Shown: one piece after another, positions 1 through 4,347 of the stretch
Position numbering within the stretch: position 1 is the stretch's first letter
Layout: each line of letters begins with the position of its first letter
Source: a bacterium
Lineage (GTDB): Bacteria > Cyanobacteriota > Vampirovibrionia > Obscuribacterales > Obscuribacteraceae
Direction of reading: 5' to 3'
Length of the DNA: 7,343 nucleotides
Assembly (NCBI GenBank): GCA_030431355.1
Contig: JAUIJG010000272.1
Coordinates: forward strand, 1-7,343
Position numbers and translations under genes: made by a program
The notes under the pieces: generated by a model
The model's input: the letters and a program-made list of their open reading frames with translations, nothing else
Databases searched by the model: none
Told to the model about the DNA's origin: nothing

Positions 1-99
1 CTCTCAAGTCCCCCTGAGAACACCCCTCGAAAGGCTTATGGCACAATGGTTCTGGAGGGTTCAAGTAGCATCGCATGTAGTGGCATGCTATTGGTGTAC

Positions 100-122
100 A
101 GGCACTGTATGTGGTGCTTTTT
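100..122 (+). terminator. Possible Rho-independent terminator of an upstream gene
   Basis: AGGCAC (100-105) can pair with GTGCTT (114-119), including one G-U pair, around an 8-base loop. A run of five T (118-122) overlaps and follows the 3' arm. The short stem makes this a weak call. It would end transcription of a gene lying left of the window. Confidence 0.35.
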
Positions 123-186
123 AGGGCGCAATTCTTCTCTGCGCAAAGCTACTGCGTCGAAAAGTCACTGCGCCGACTTGAACAAA

Positions 187-234
187 CTGGCGGACTTGAA
201 CTTCCTTGAGGAACCTTAGGTTCTCTACCGCCAG
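187..234. repeat. Nested inverted repeat, CTGGCGG/CCGCCAG
   Basis: A perfect 7-base inverted pair (187-193 with 228-234) encloses a second perfect palindrome, GAACC-TTA-GGTTC (211-223). An alternative inner hairpin, TTCC-TTGA-GGAA, lies at about 202-213. On the minus strand the 3' part reads GTTCAAGTCCGCCAG, which looks like the T-loop and acceptor end of a tRNA. However, no T-stem or anticodon arm can be folded, so it is not an intact tRNA gene. Confidence 0.5.
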
Positions 235-241
235 GTTGTTG

Positions 242-263
242 GTTAATTCTAATGACAATTAAC
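242..263. promoter_or_regulatory. 22-bp perfect inverted repeat, operator candidate
   Basis: GTTAATT (242-248) and AATTAAC (257-263) are perfect inverted 7-mers separated by the 8-base spacer CTAATGAC. The element ends four bases before the proposed -35 box at 268. That is a usual place for a dimeric transcription factor that activates, or that represses by interfering at the -35. The arms and spacing are seen directly; the regulatory role is inferred, and no regulator gene is in the window. Confidence 0.4.
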
Positions 264-267
264 GGAA

Positions 268-297
268 TTGACTGGCTCAGCCCGGCAGCTGTCTATT
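268..297 (+). promoter_or_regulatory. Sigma70-type promoter candidate for the 385-1506 gene
   Basis: TTGACT (268-273) matches the -35 consensus at five of six positions. It is followed after 18 bases by TCTATT (292-297), four of six for the -10 box. Transcription would begin near 304, leaving a leader of about 80 bases before the ATG at 385. The TTG at 268 that could open a longer reading frame lies in the -35 box, which argues against it being a start codon. Confidence 0.4.
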
Positions 298-384
298 AGG
301 ATCAATTGCCAAGGTCCTGGTTACGGATCCGGCTTTCTGGCGAAACACCCTGGTTTCCCAATACTGAATCAGATTGAGGACAGT

Positions 385-1506
385 ATGAAAACAAACCGGA
401 AATTGACTTATATTAGCATTGGAGTGGTTCTTACCGGCTTCTTTATCTCTTTCTTTTTTGATCCCATAAAGATCCAGCCAGTACAGATCCTCAGCCCCGA
501 AGAAGAGCTTACAAAAGCTGAGTTCTCCGGTGTCTCAGATCCTCAATTCGGCGATACAGTGGTTAATTCGACCTGGGCTATGGTTCTTACCCATTCAGAA
601 TTCTCCAGGGAGAATGCAGGCGGACTTGAAGCTCTGAGAAACTGGGCCAAGCAGAGATTGATCTCAGACAGACAATTCCTGAATCCTTTAAATCTGCCCC
701 AGACCAGATCAACAAGAACCGTTTTTGATTCTTTCACCAATAGCTTCTTGGGGTTGCCCTTTAGAGTGATAGAGAGCGGCACCGCTTTTTTCTTGCGCTG
801 GCGCCTGGGCGAGTTTCAGGAGACCTCCGCTTATCAAAGCTTCAGGGTGAACTATTACGAGCTGTTTGGAATCAGCCAGGAGTCTGCAAAGCTACTCTTC
901 CGTTATCAGGAAGAACGCGCCAAGGAGAGCATATCGGTACTTTTGAGCGCCGCATTCTGGATCTGTTCCGTTGTCTTTCTCATCTGTCAGTATCTGTTCA
1001 AACAAGATAGCCTTGAGAATATCTTGTCTCTTTTCTGGTATACGCTGGCTGCGTTTTACCTCTATCTTTCCATGTCCCTTGACAGTGTAGTCGTCCTGGT
1101 AGGAGCAATCGGATCCCTGGCTCTGGGCATCTATCTGCGCTATGGACCGAGGCTATCCGTGCAAGAAAATAAGTCCATTCGCATAGAAAAAGGGGCTTTC
1201 TCTTCCGGCGCGTTGACGTTTGTACTCTGGGCCACTGTCTCCCTGGTATTTCTCCAGATTATCAACTGGATTAAAGGAGGCATATTAACTGGACCCGATC
1301 CCCTGACACTTTTGATCGGTGGAGTAACCGGTAACTTTCTCCATGATCCTGTCGGTATTAAGAGATCTGTATTAGAAATTTCAGGGGCTATCTGGTTGAT
1401 ATTCAGCCTGGTGACAATGTACAGATATAAGCGGGGTAGGGAGCGTTCCCGGGAAGTCGAGTCAGAATTAAGACAGTTCGGTCGACAGAAAGTAAGTATT
1501 CAATAG
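385..1506 (+). CDS. Multi-pass inner-membrane protein of unknown function
   Basis: I do not recognise this 373-residue protein. A short basic N-terminus (MKTNRK) leads into a first membrane helix at about 9-25. A long hydrophilic segment (27-180) follows, then a membrane part with helices near 183-205, 211-231, 234-251, 271-296 and 331-346, and a charged Arg/Glu tail (348-373). The tail and the N-terminus are both probably cytoplasmic, which would place the 150-residue loop outside the membrane. No catalytic motif or known transporter signature is visible. ATG 385 is chosen because GAGGA (376-380) sits four bases upstream. The frame stays open leftwards to a TTG at 268, but those 39 residues look non-coding and overlap the promoter. 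A weak hairpin plus T-run follows the stop. The gene appears to be a single-gene unit before the tRNA. Confidence 0.8.
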   Translation: MKTNRKLTYISIGVVLTGFFISFFFDPIKIQPVQILSPEEELTKAEFSGVSDPQFGDTVVNSTWAMVLTHSEFSRENAGGLEALRNWAKQRLISDRQFLNPLNLPQTRSTRTVFDSFTNSFLGLPFRVIESGTAFFLRWRLGEFQETSAYQSFRVNYYELFGISQESAKLLFRYQEERAKESISVLLSAAFWICSVVFLICQYLFKQDSLENILSLFWYTLAAFYLYLSMSLDSVVVLVGAIGSLALGIYLRYGPRLSVQENKSIRIEKGAFSSGALTFVLWATVSLVFLQIINWIKGGILTGPDPLTLLIGGVTGNFLHDPVGIKRSVLEISGAIWLIFSLVTMYRYKRGRERSREVESELRQFGRQKVSIQ

Positions 1507-1512
1507 GTAGTC

Positions 1513-1535
1513 AGTGGTAGCAATCCGCTATTTTT
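1513..1535 (+). terminator. Weak hairpin plus T-run after the membrane-protein gene
   Basis: Seven bases after the TAG stop, AGTGG (1513-1517) can pair with CCGCT (1525-1529), with one G-U pair, followed by ATTTTT (1530-1535). An alternative fold pairs GTAGC (1517-1521) with GCTAT (1527-1531) ahead of TTTT. Both stems are only five pairs, so termination may be partial. The T-run also overlaps the spacer of the putative tRNA promoter. Confidence 0.35.
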
Positions 1536-1538
1536 AAG

Positions 1539-1544
1539 TACAAT
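1539..1544 (+). promoter_or_regulatory. -10 box of the tRNA-Leu promoter
   Basis: TACAAT matches the -10 consensus at five of six positions and would start transcription near 1551, four bases before the tRNA 5' end. No good -35 hexamer lies 16-18 bases upstream; GTAGCA at 1517-1522 is the best at three of six. The call therefore rests on the -10 and its position. Confidence 0.4.
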
Positions 1545-1554
1545 ATGTGGCTGA

Positions 1555-1638
1555 GCCCTTGTGTCGGAACTGGTATACGAGTCGCACTTAAAATGCGATG
1601 CCCGTAAGGGATTGAGAGTTCGAATCTCTCCGAGGGCA
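1555..1638 (+). tRNA. tRNA-Leu, anticodon UAA
   Basis: The sequence folds as a class II tRNA of 84 bases. The acceptor stem is GCCCTTG (1555-1561) with CGAGGGC (1631-1637), containing one T-G pair, and A1638 is the discriminator base typical of leucine tRNAs. The D stem is TCG/CGA (1564-1566, 1578-1580) with GG at 1572-1573 in its loop. The anticodon stem is TCGCA/TGCGA (1582-1586, 1594-1598). The loop CTTAAAA gives anticodon TAA at 1589-1591, reading UUA and, by wobble, UUG. The long variable arm has CCC/GGG (1601-1603, 1608-1610) around GTAA. The T stem is GAGAG/CTCTC (1614-1618, 1626-1630) with loop TTCGAAT. CCA is not encoded, since ATC follows, so it must be added by a nucleotidyltransferase. 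Confidence 0.95.
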
Positions 1639-1661
1639 ATCCTTTATCTCTCTGCATCTGA

Positions 1662-1680
1662 AGAGCCTCTGTCTGGCTCT
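1662..1680 (+). other. Small hairpin downstream of tRNA-Leu
   Basis: AGAGCC (1662-1667) and GGCTCT (1675-1680) form a perfect 6-bp stem with a 7-base loop, 23 bases after the tRNA. No T-run follows, so it is not a standard terminator. It lies in the tRNA trailer and could affect 3' processing, or it could be chance. Confidence 0.4.
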
Positions 1681-1712
1681 CTAGAGATTCAGTGGATTAA
1701 ACAAATGAATAG

Positions 1713-1748
1713 AGCCCGCGTTATTTCGACAGAAACAGCGCGGGCTTT
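1713..1748 (+). terminator. GC-rich terminator hairpin, possibly bidirectional
   Basis: AGCCCGCG (1713-1720) pairs perfectly with CGCGGGCT (1739-1746). The apparent loop closes further: TT and TTTC (1721-1722, 1724-1727) can pair with GAAA and AG (1732-1735, 1737-1738), leaving one A-C mismatch and a GACA tetraloop. Three T (1746-1748) follow on the plus strand. The T-run is short, but the stem is very stable. It lies between the end of the tRNA unit and the 3' end of the convergent minus-strand gene, so it may stop transcription from both sides. Confidence 0.6.
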
Positions 1749-1841
1749 GAATCTCAAATAGTTGTATGACTGTTTGTTGATAGACCTGAGTTTCGGGACC
1801 AGGATAATATCAAATACGGTGCTTTCTACCTTAGTAGTTCC

Positions 1842-2684
1842 CTATTTAACAGCCACACAGGATTTGATTTTGACTTTGTTCTCCAGGCAGCCGATTCCTT
1901 CCACGTCCATGGAGATTGAATCGCCATCCTTAAGCCAGGCGTACTTCGCCGGGGCTATCTCTTTGCCTGTTTCCGGATCCATTTTTGCAGCAAATTCAGC
2001 GATACAGCCATTTCCGACTGTGCCGGATCCCATTAAATAGCCTGCTTCCAATCCAATATTTTGGGCTCCCAGCCAGGCCATAATGCGCGGGAAACTCCAG
2101 GCTTGCTTAGCGCCGGATTGAGGATGGGTGTGATACAGGGTGTTGTAGTTGGTAGAAGATCTCTCTTCACCATTAACCTTCAGTACCATCTTCATATCCA
2201 GGACCCCGTTTTCATCCATCTTCAACTCTTTTGCCGGGACCAATTTAGGCCCGATACTGTTGCCGATGATGAACTTGCTCTTTGTGGGTCCTAGTCCTTG
2301 CATATCGATCTTTTGCACATCCCGAGCAGACCAGTCGTTCAAAATAGTCAAATAGCAATGATCTTTGAAAAACTGTAGAGCTTCTTCTTTTGTGCGAAGA
2401 ATGGCACTTTTGGTCACCAGGCAGCCAATCTCAAATTCGTAGTCGGCGGCTTTTACTTTCTCCGGGATAGGTACTTCCTCACCTGGTCCGAATAGTTTCT
2501 CTGGTTGCAGGTCGACAATATAATAGGAAGCATGCTCATACCAGAGCGGGGGCATCTGTGCTCCGCGTTTGTCTCTTATTTGTTTGACATGGGTTTCGAA
2601 ACCGAGGAAGTCAAGGAGGATTTTGGGCTCCGGTACTTTGACTCCGAATAGGTCGACGGTGCTTTCAGCTCTTTTGTATAGCAT
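1842..2684 (-). CDS. Fumarylacetoacetate hydrolase (FAH) family protein
   Basis: This 280-residue protein belongs to the FAH superfamily, which uses a divalent metal, usually Mg or Mn, to cleave or decarboxylate beta-keto acid-type substrates in aromatic, tyrosine or sugar-acid breakdown. The C-terminal catalytic domain is clear from about residue 72 on. YEFEIG supplies the E-x-E metal ligands (E83, E85), LNDWSARDVQ supplies the acidic ligand D117, GLGPTKSKF carries the conserved Lys (137), and GSGTVGNG (219-226) is the family glycine turn near the end of the site. Length and motifs look intact, and no signal peptide is present, so it is cytoplasmic. ATG 2684 is preferred because GGAG lies seven bases upstream; a GTG at 2690 would add two residues. 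No other catabolic gene is nearby, so the substrate cannot be told; true FAH activity, fumarylpyruvate-type hydrolysis and decarboxylation are all possible. Confidence 0.88.
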   Translation of the reverse strand: MLYKRAESTVDLFGVKVPEPKILLDFLGFETHVKQIRDKRGAQMPPLWYEHASYYIVDLQPEKLFGPGEEVPIPEKVKAADYEFEIGCLVTKSAILRTKEEALQFFKDHCYLTILNDWSARDVQKIDMQGLGPTKSKFIIGNSIGPKLVPAKELKMDENGVLDMKMVLKVNGEERSSTNYNTLYHTHPQSGAKQAWSFPRIMAWLGAQNIGLEAGYLMGSGTVGNGCIAEFAAKMDPETGKEIAPAKYAWLKDGDSISMDVEGIGCLENKVKIKSCVAVK

Positions 2685-2738
2685 TCTCACTCTCCACTGG
2701 CAGTTGATTCTGGTGGGTTACGGCTGTAAATTATCGCA

Positions 2739-2767
2739 TCGATATTGCTAATATACTGATTTCTCAA
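2739..2767 (-). promoter_or_regulatory. Promoter candidate for the FAH-family gene
   Basis: Read on the minus strand, TTGAGA (five of six for -35; plus-strand 2762-2767) is followed after 17 bases by TATCGA (plus-strand 2739-2744), a poor -10. A better -10 hexamer, GATAAT (plus-strand 2730-2735), has no matching -35 and may be the one used. The region overlaps the upstream DNA of the divergent rhodanese gene. Confidence 0.3.
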
Positions 2768-2776
2768 TCTTGCCCT

Positions 2777-2782
2777 TATAAA
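2777..2782 (+). promoter_or_regulatory. -10 box candidate for the rhodanese gene
   Basis: TATAAA (2777-2782) matches the -10 consensus at five of six positions and lies 26 bases before the ATG at 2809. No clear -35 is found 16-18 bases upstream, which would fit a promoter needing an activator. The gap is shared with the divergent FAH-family gene. Confidence 0.3.
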
Positions 2783-2808
2783 TTGCATAGCAGAGGAATT
2801 TATTTCAA

Positions 2809-3177
2809 ATGAAGCATTCAGAAGCATTCGTGAAGCTAGTTGATAAGGTCATGCCTGAAATAAAGGAAATGACCATAGACGAAGTCAAAGCAAAGTTGGA
2901 ATCCGGAGCTGATTTCCACCTGGTTGATGTTCGGGAAGACAGTGAGTGGAGTCAGGGACGAATCAAGGGTGCTATTCATATAGGTCGTGGAGTCATAGAA
3001 AGAGATATAGAGACGATCATAGAGAATAAAGAAGACCTGGTGGTTCTTTATTGTGGAGGAGGTTTCAGATCTGCTCTGGCTGCCCACAATATTCAATTTA
3101 TGGGCTATTCAAATGTGTTCTCCATGGCCGGAGGAGTAAGAGCCTGGAGAGAGGTCGACTATCCCCAGGAGAGCTAA
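2809..3177 (+). CDS. Single-domain rhodanese-like sulfurtransferase
   Basis: This 122-residue protein is one rhodanese domain. Such proteins carry sulfane sulfur as a cysteine persulfide and pass it to thiols, cyanide or protein partners. The family marks are in order: an N-terminal helix ending in the MTIDEVKAKL element (21-30), the LVDVRE strand-turn (38-43), the HIGRG segment (57-61), the active-site loop CGGGFRS with catalytic Cys82 and Arg87, and the AGGVRAW signature (107-113). A six-residue active loop is the sulfurtransferase type, not the longer phosphatase (Cdc25-like) type. The roughly 20-residue N-terminal extension, MKHSEAFVKLVDKVMPEIKE, is helical and has no signal peptide, so the protein is likely cytoplasmic. 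AGAGGA (2792-2797) lies 11 bases before the ATG, a rather long spacing. The gene is head to head with the FAH-family gene, and its in vivo acceptor is unknown. Confidence 0.9.
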   Translation: MKHSEAFVKLVDKVMPEIKEMTIDEVKAKLESGADFHLVDVREDSEWSQGRIKGAIHIGRGVIERDIETIIENKEDLVVLYCGGGFRSALAAHNIQFMGYSNVFSMAGGVRAWREVDYPQES

Positions 3178-3183
3178 TCAGTC

Positions 3184-3199
3184 GGTTCCAAATTGAACC
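3184..3199. repeat. Small inverted repeat after the rhodanese gene
   Basis: GGTTC (3184-3188) and GAACC (3195-3199) form a 5-bp stem with a 6-base loop, starting six bases after the rhodanese stop codon. There is no T-run, so termination here is doubtful. A second short pair, ATTCT/AGAAT, lies nearby at about 3229-3244. Confidence 0.3.
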
Positions 3200-3326
3200 T
3201 CTGGTAAGCCTGATAGGAACCTGTTGAAATTCTAATAGAAGAATAATGAGCCCGATTCGTCAAATATCCTAGTATGTACAAAGCTCGAAAGAAGCATATG
3301 TATAGCTTATTGACCCGGGTGATTTT

Positions 3327-3611
3327 ATGAGCCGATATATTATCTATTGCCTTTATGGTACTGTCCTTAGTGCATCTCTTCCGGTGGCGGCTCAAGGAAT
3401 CAATAACTCTCTTGCGCCTATAAAGCAGGCTCAGGAGAGCGATCCAGCCGGTTTTACTCTGATGATTATCAGTATTGGACTTCTGGTCCTGATGGTGCTC
3501 GGTCTATTTGGTGGCACTTTGTTTTATATGTCTCAGGACAAGAAAGCTAAACAGGCGCGGGCAAACAAGGCAAGCCAAGTTTCAGAGCAAGTCTCTTCCG
3601 AACAAGAATGA
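3327..3611 (+). CDS. Small secreted or membrane-anchored protein, unknown function
   Basis: This 94-residue protein has two hydrophobic parts. Residues 1-23 look like a signal peptide with a possible cleavage at PVAA-QG. A stronger membrane helix spans about 43-68 (GFTLMIISIGLLVLMVLGLFG), and a short Lys/Gln/Ser/Glu-rich tail (70-94) follows. The layout, with one helix near the N-terminus then a charged tail, resembles small accessory subunits such as the gamma subunit of sodium-pump decarboxylases (OadG). No alpha or beta pump genes are nearby, so I do not assign that function. If the signal is cleaved, the mature protein has about 20 residues outside, one helix and a cytoplasmic tail. GGGTGA (3317-3322) lies four bases before the ATG and may act as the ribosome site. 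It is part of a CCCGGGT element shared with the antiporter leader. Confidence 0.65.
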   Translation: MSRYIIYCLYGTVLSASLPVAAQGINNSLAPIKQAQESDPAGFTLMIISIGLLVLMVLGLFGGTLFYMSQDKKAKQARANKASQVSEQVSSEQE

Positions 3612-3732
3612 GTTCCATCTAAGCATTGCCGGTGGTGTCTTCTCTGCCGCTCTTAGCAAGTAGCCAAGTATTGCAATTCATGGACGCACTACTGATAATG
3701 TCATCAGGAAAGATGCTCTAGAAAGTTTTGTT

Positions 3733-4164
3733 ATGAATTTAAAACCTGATATCAAATCCGATCCAGCGGATCTCGAAGGTCTTGATGGATTACTTGATCA
3801 AGCCCATGTCGAGTTAGTTGAAACCAATAATAAGAAAGAACAGTTAGAAGAGTCAGGCGTTCGTGATTCCGCAGCCTATGTGGACATGCGCATGACTTTG
3901 GAATTGTTGGATCAAGTTCAGCAAGTGAGAGATTTGCTCTCCGAGACCAATACTCGCTTGACCCGAGCCTACTCCAGGGTTCGTCATCTTCAACACGTAG
4001 TCGACGAACAGGAGAAGAAGCTCGAGCTTTTGCCAGCCATTCAGAAGCAAGCTGATCGCGCTCTAGTTCTTCAAAACAAACTCGATGAAGCCGTTCAGGA
4101 AATTGAAAAATTGCGCCAGCCATGGTGGCATAAATTGAACAGCCAGGACGAAAAGCTCGACTGA
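3733..4164 (+). CDS. Soluble coiled-coil protein, unknown function
   Basis: I do not recognise this 143-residue protein. It has no signal peptide or membrane segment. From about residue 15 to 128 it is almost entirely helical, with heptad-like Leu/Val/Ile spacing broken near SGVRDSAAY (41-49) and at Pro101. This suggests two or three coiled-coil segments: 15-40, 52-98 and 103-128. The tail ends in a Trp-rich patch, RQPWWHKL (128-135), a likely contact or membrane-surface motif, followed by an acidic end. The ribosome site is poor: GAAAG (3721-3725) with seven bases to the ATG. No other usual start lies in frame upstream before the TAG at 3661. The opposite strand has an open frame over the same span (3752-4249), but its Arg/Cys-rich product has no regular pattern. 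A structural or adaptor role is likely. Confidence 0.7.
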   Translation: MNLKPDIKSDPADLEGLDGLLDQAHVELVETNNKKEQLEESGVRDSAAYVDMRMTLELLDQVQQVRDLLSETNTRLTRAYSRVRHLQHVVDEQEKKLELLPAIQKQADRALVLQNKLDEAVQEIEKLRQPWWHKLNSQDEKLD

Positions 4165-4199
4165 TCTGACAGGATTTCCGTTCGACACTCGATGAAGGC

Positions 4200-4219
4200 G
4201 ATTGTAATTCTCTACAATC
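4200..4219. promoter_or_regulatory. 20-bp inverted repeat, operator or hairpin
   Basis: GATTGTA (4200-4206) and TACAATC (4213-4219) are perfect inverted 7-mers around the 6-base spacer ATTCTC. No T-run follows, so it is more like a dimeric regulator site than a terminator. The TTGT-N8-ACAA core would suit several repressor families, so none can be named. It lies 36 bases after the coiled-coil gene and 128 bases before the antiporter start. Confidence 0.4.
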
Positions 4220-4250
4220 TCTGAGCATGTTATTCGCAATAAAATCCAAA

Positions 4251-4290
4251 TGAGACCGTTAAAGTTGCCCGGGTAATTTTATCGGTCTCA
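4251..4290. repeat. 40-base near-perfect palindrome upstream of the antiporter gene
   Basis: Pairing position by position from the ends inwards gives 17 Watson-Crick pairs, two G-T pairs (4264/4277, 4267/4274) and one T-T mismatch (4259/4282). The outer arms are TGAGACCG (4251-4258) and CGGTCTCA (4283-4290), and the centre is CCCGGG (4268-4273). The two G-T positions stay paired in RNA, which hints that an RNA hairpin is what is conserved. No T-run follows on the plus strand. On the minus strand a T-rich stretch (complement of 4241-4250) follows, but no minus-strand gene ends there. It may be an mRNA leader structure, a regulator site or a dispersed palindromic repeat unit. Confidence 0.7.
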
Positions 4291-4314
4291 GCGCATTCTC
4301 ATATAGATATTCGG

Positions 4315-4326
4315 GAATTTAAATTC
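4315..4326. repeat. 12-bp perfect palindrome in the antiporter leader
   Basis: GAATTTAAATTC is self-complementary and ends eight bases before the GGAG ribosome site. It is AT-rich and could be a regulator site. TTTAAA could also serve as a poor -10 box, although no -35 is seen. Confidence 0.3.
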
Positions 4327-4334
4327 TACGGCCT

Positions 4335-4340
4335 GGAGAT
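4335..4340 (+). promoter_or_regulatory. Ribosome binding site that supports a TTG start
   Basis: GGAGAT (4335-4340) lies seven bases before TTG 4348. The first ATG in frame (4369) would be 28 bases away and would cut into the signal peptide, removing its two N-terminal lysines. This site therefore decides the start in favour of TTG. Confidence 0.7.
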
Positions 4341-4347
4341 AAAGTCT

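Larger units (their letters stand above)
1..384. other. Gene-free 5' region rich in inverted repeats
   Basis: I see no convincing gene in this stretch. Frame 1 is open from the window edge to a TAG at 217-219, but the peptide is rich in Cys and Ser, has no family look and no ribosome site, so I do not call it. The DNA is structured. CTGCGC/T occurs three times in direct orientation (139-144, 152-157, 168-173). GACTTGAAC occurs twice (175-183, 193-201), and its complement core TCAAGT occurs at 4-9 and 61-66. CTGGCGG (187-193) is inverted against CCGCCAG (228-234), with a smaller GAACC/GGTTC palindrome (211-223) inside. GTTAATT/AATTAAC (242-263) follows. The right-hand end carries the promoter and 5' leader of the gene at 385. 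The left part is probably the downstream flank of a gene outside the window. Confidence 0.5.

Noticed and set aside
1..219. Frame open from the window edge to a TAG at 217-219 as the tail of an upstream gene
   Set aside because: The peptide is rich in Cys, Ser and scattered basic residues with no family pattern. A possible terminator and several repeats lie inside it.
187..234. Intact short tRNA gene on the minus strand
   Set aside because: The 7-bp outer pair looks like an acceptor stem, but the T-stem does not pair and no anticodon arm can be made.
268..384. 39-residue N-terminal extension of the membrane protein from TTG 268
   Set aside because: There is no ribosome site, the residues are not signal-like, the TTG lies in a good -35 box, and ATG 385 has GAGGA at the right spacing and a normal membrane-protein N-terminus.
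1561..1761. Open frame of 66 codons on the plus strand
   Set aside because: It overlaps the tRNA-Leu gene and the terminator hairpin.
1762..2355. Plus-strand open frames opposite the FAH-family gene
   Set aside because: They lie antisense to a gene with clear catalytic motifs and have no ribosome sites or family pattern.
3752..4249. 165-codon open frame on the minus strand opposite the coiled-coil gene
   Set aside because: The product is Arg-, Ser- and Cys-rich without regular structure, while the sense frame has strong heptad-like order. It is longer than the sense gene, so some doubt remains.
4165..4347. K+-responsive (c-di-AMP) or other known riboswitch ahead of the antiporter
   Set aside because: I could not recognise a known riboswitch core; only palindromes are seen.
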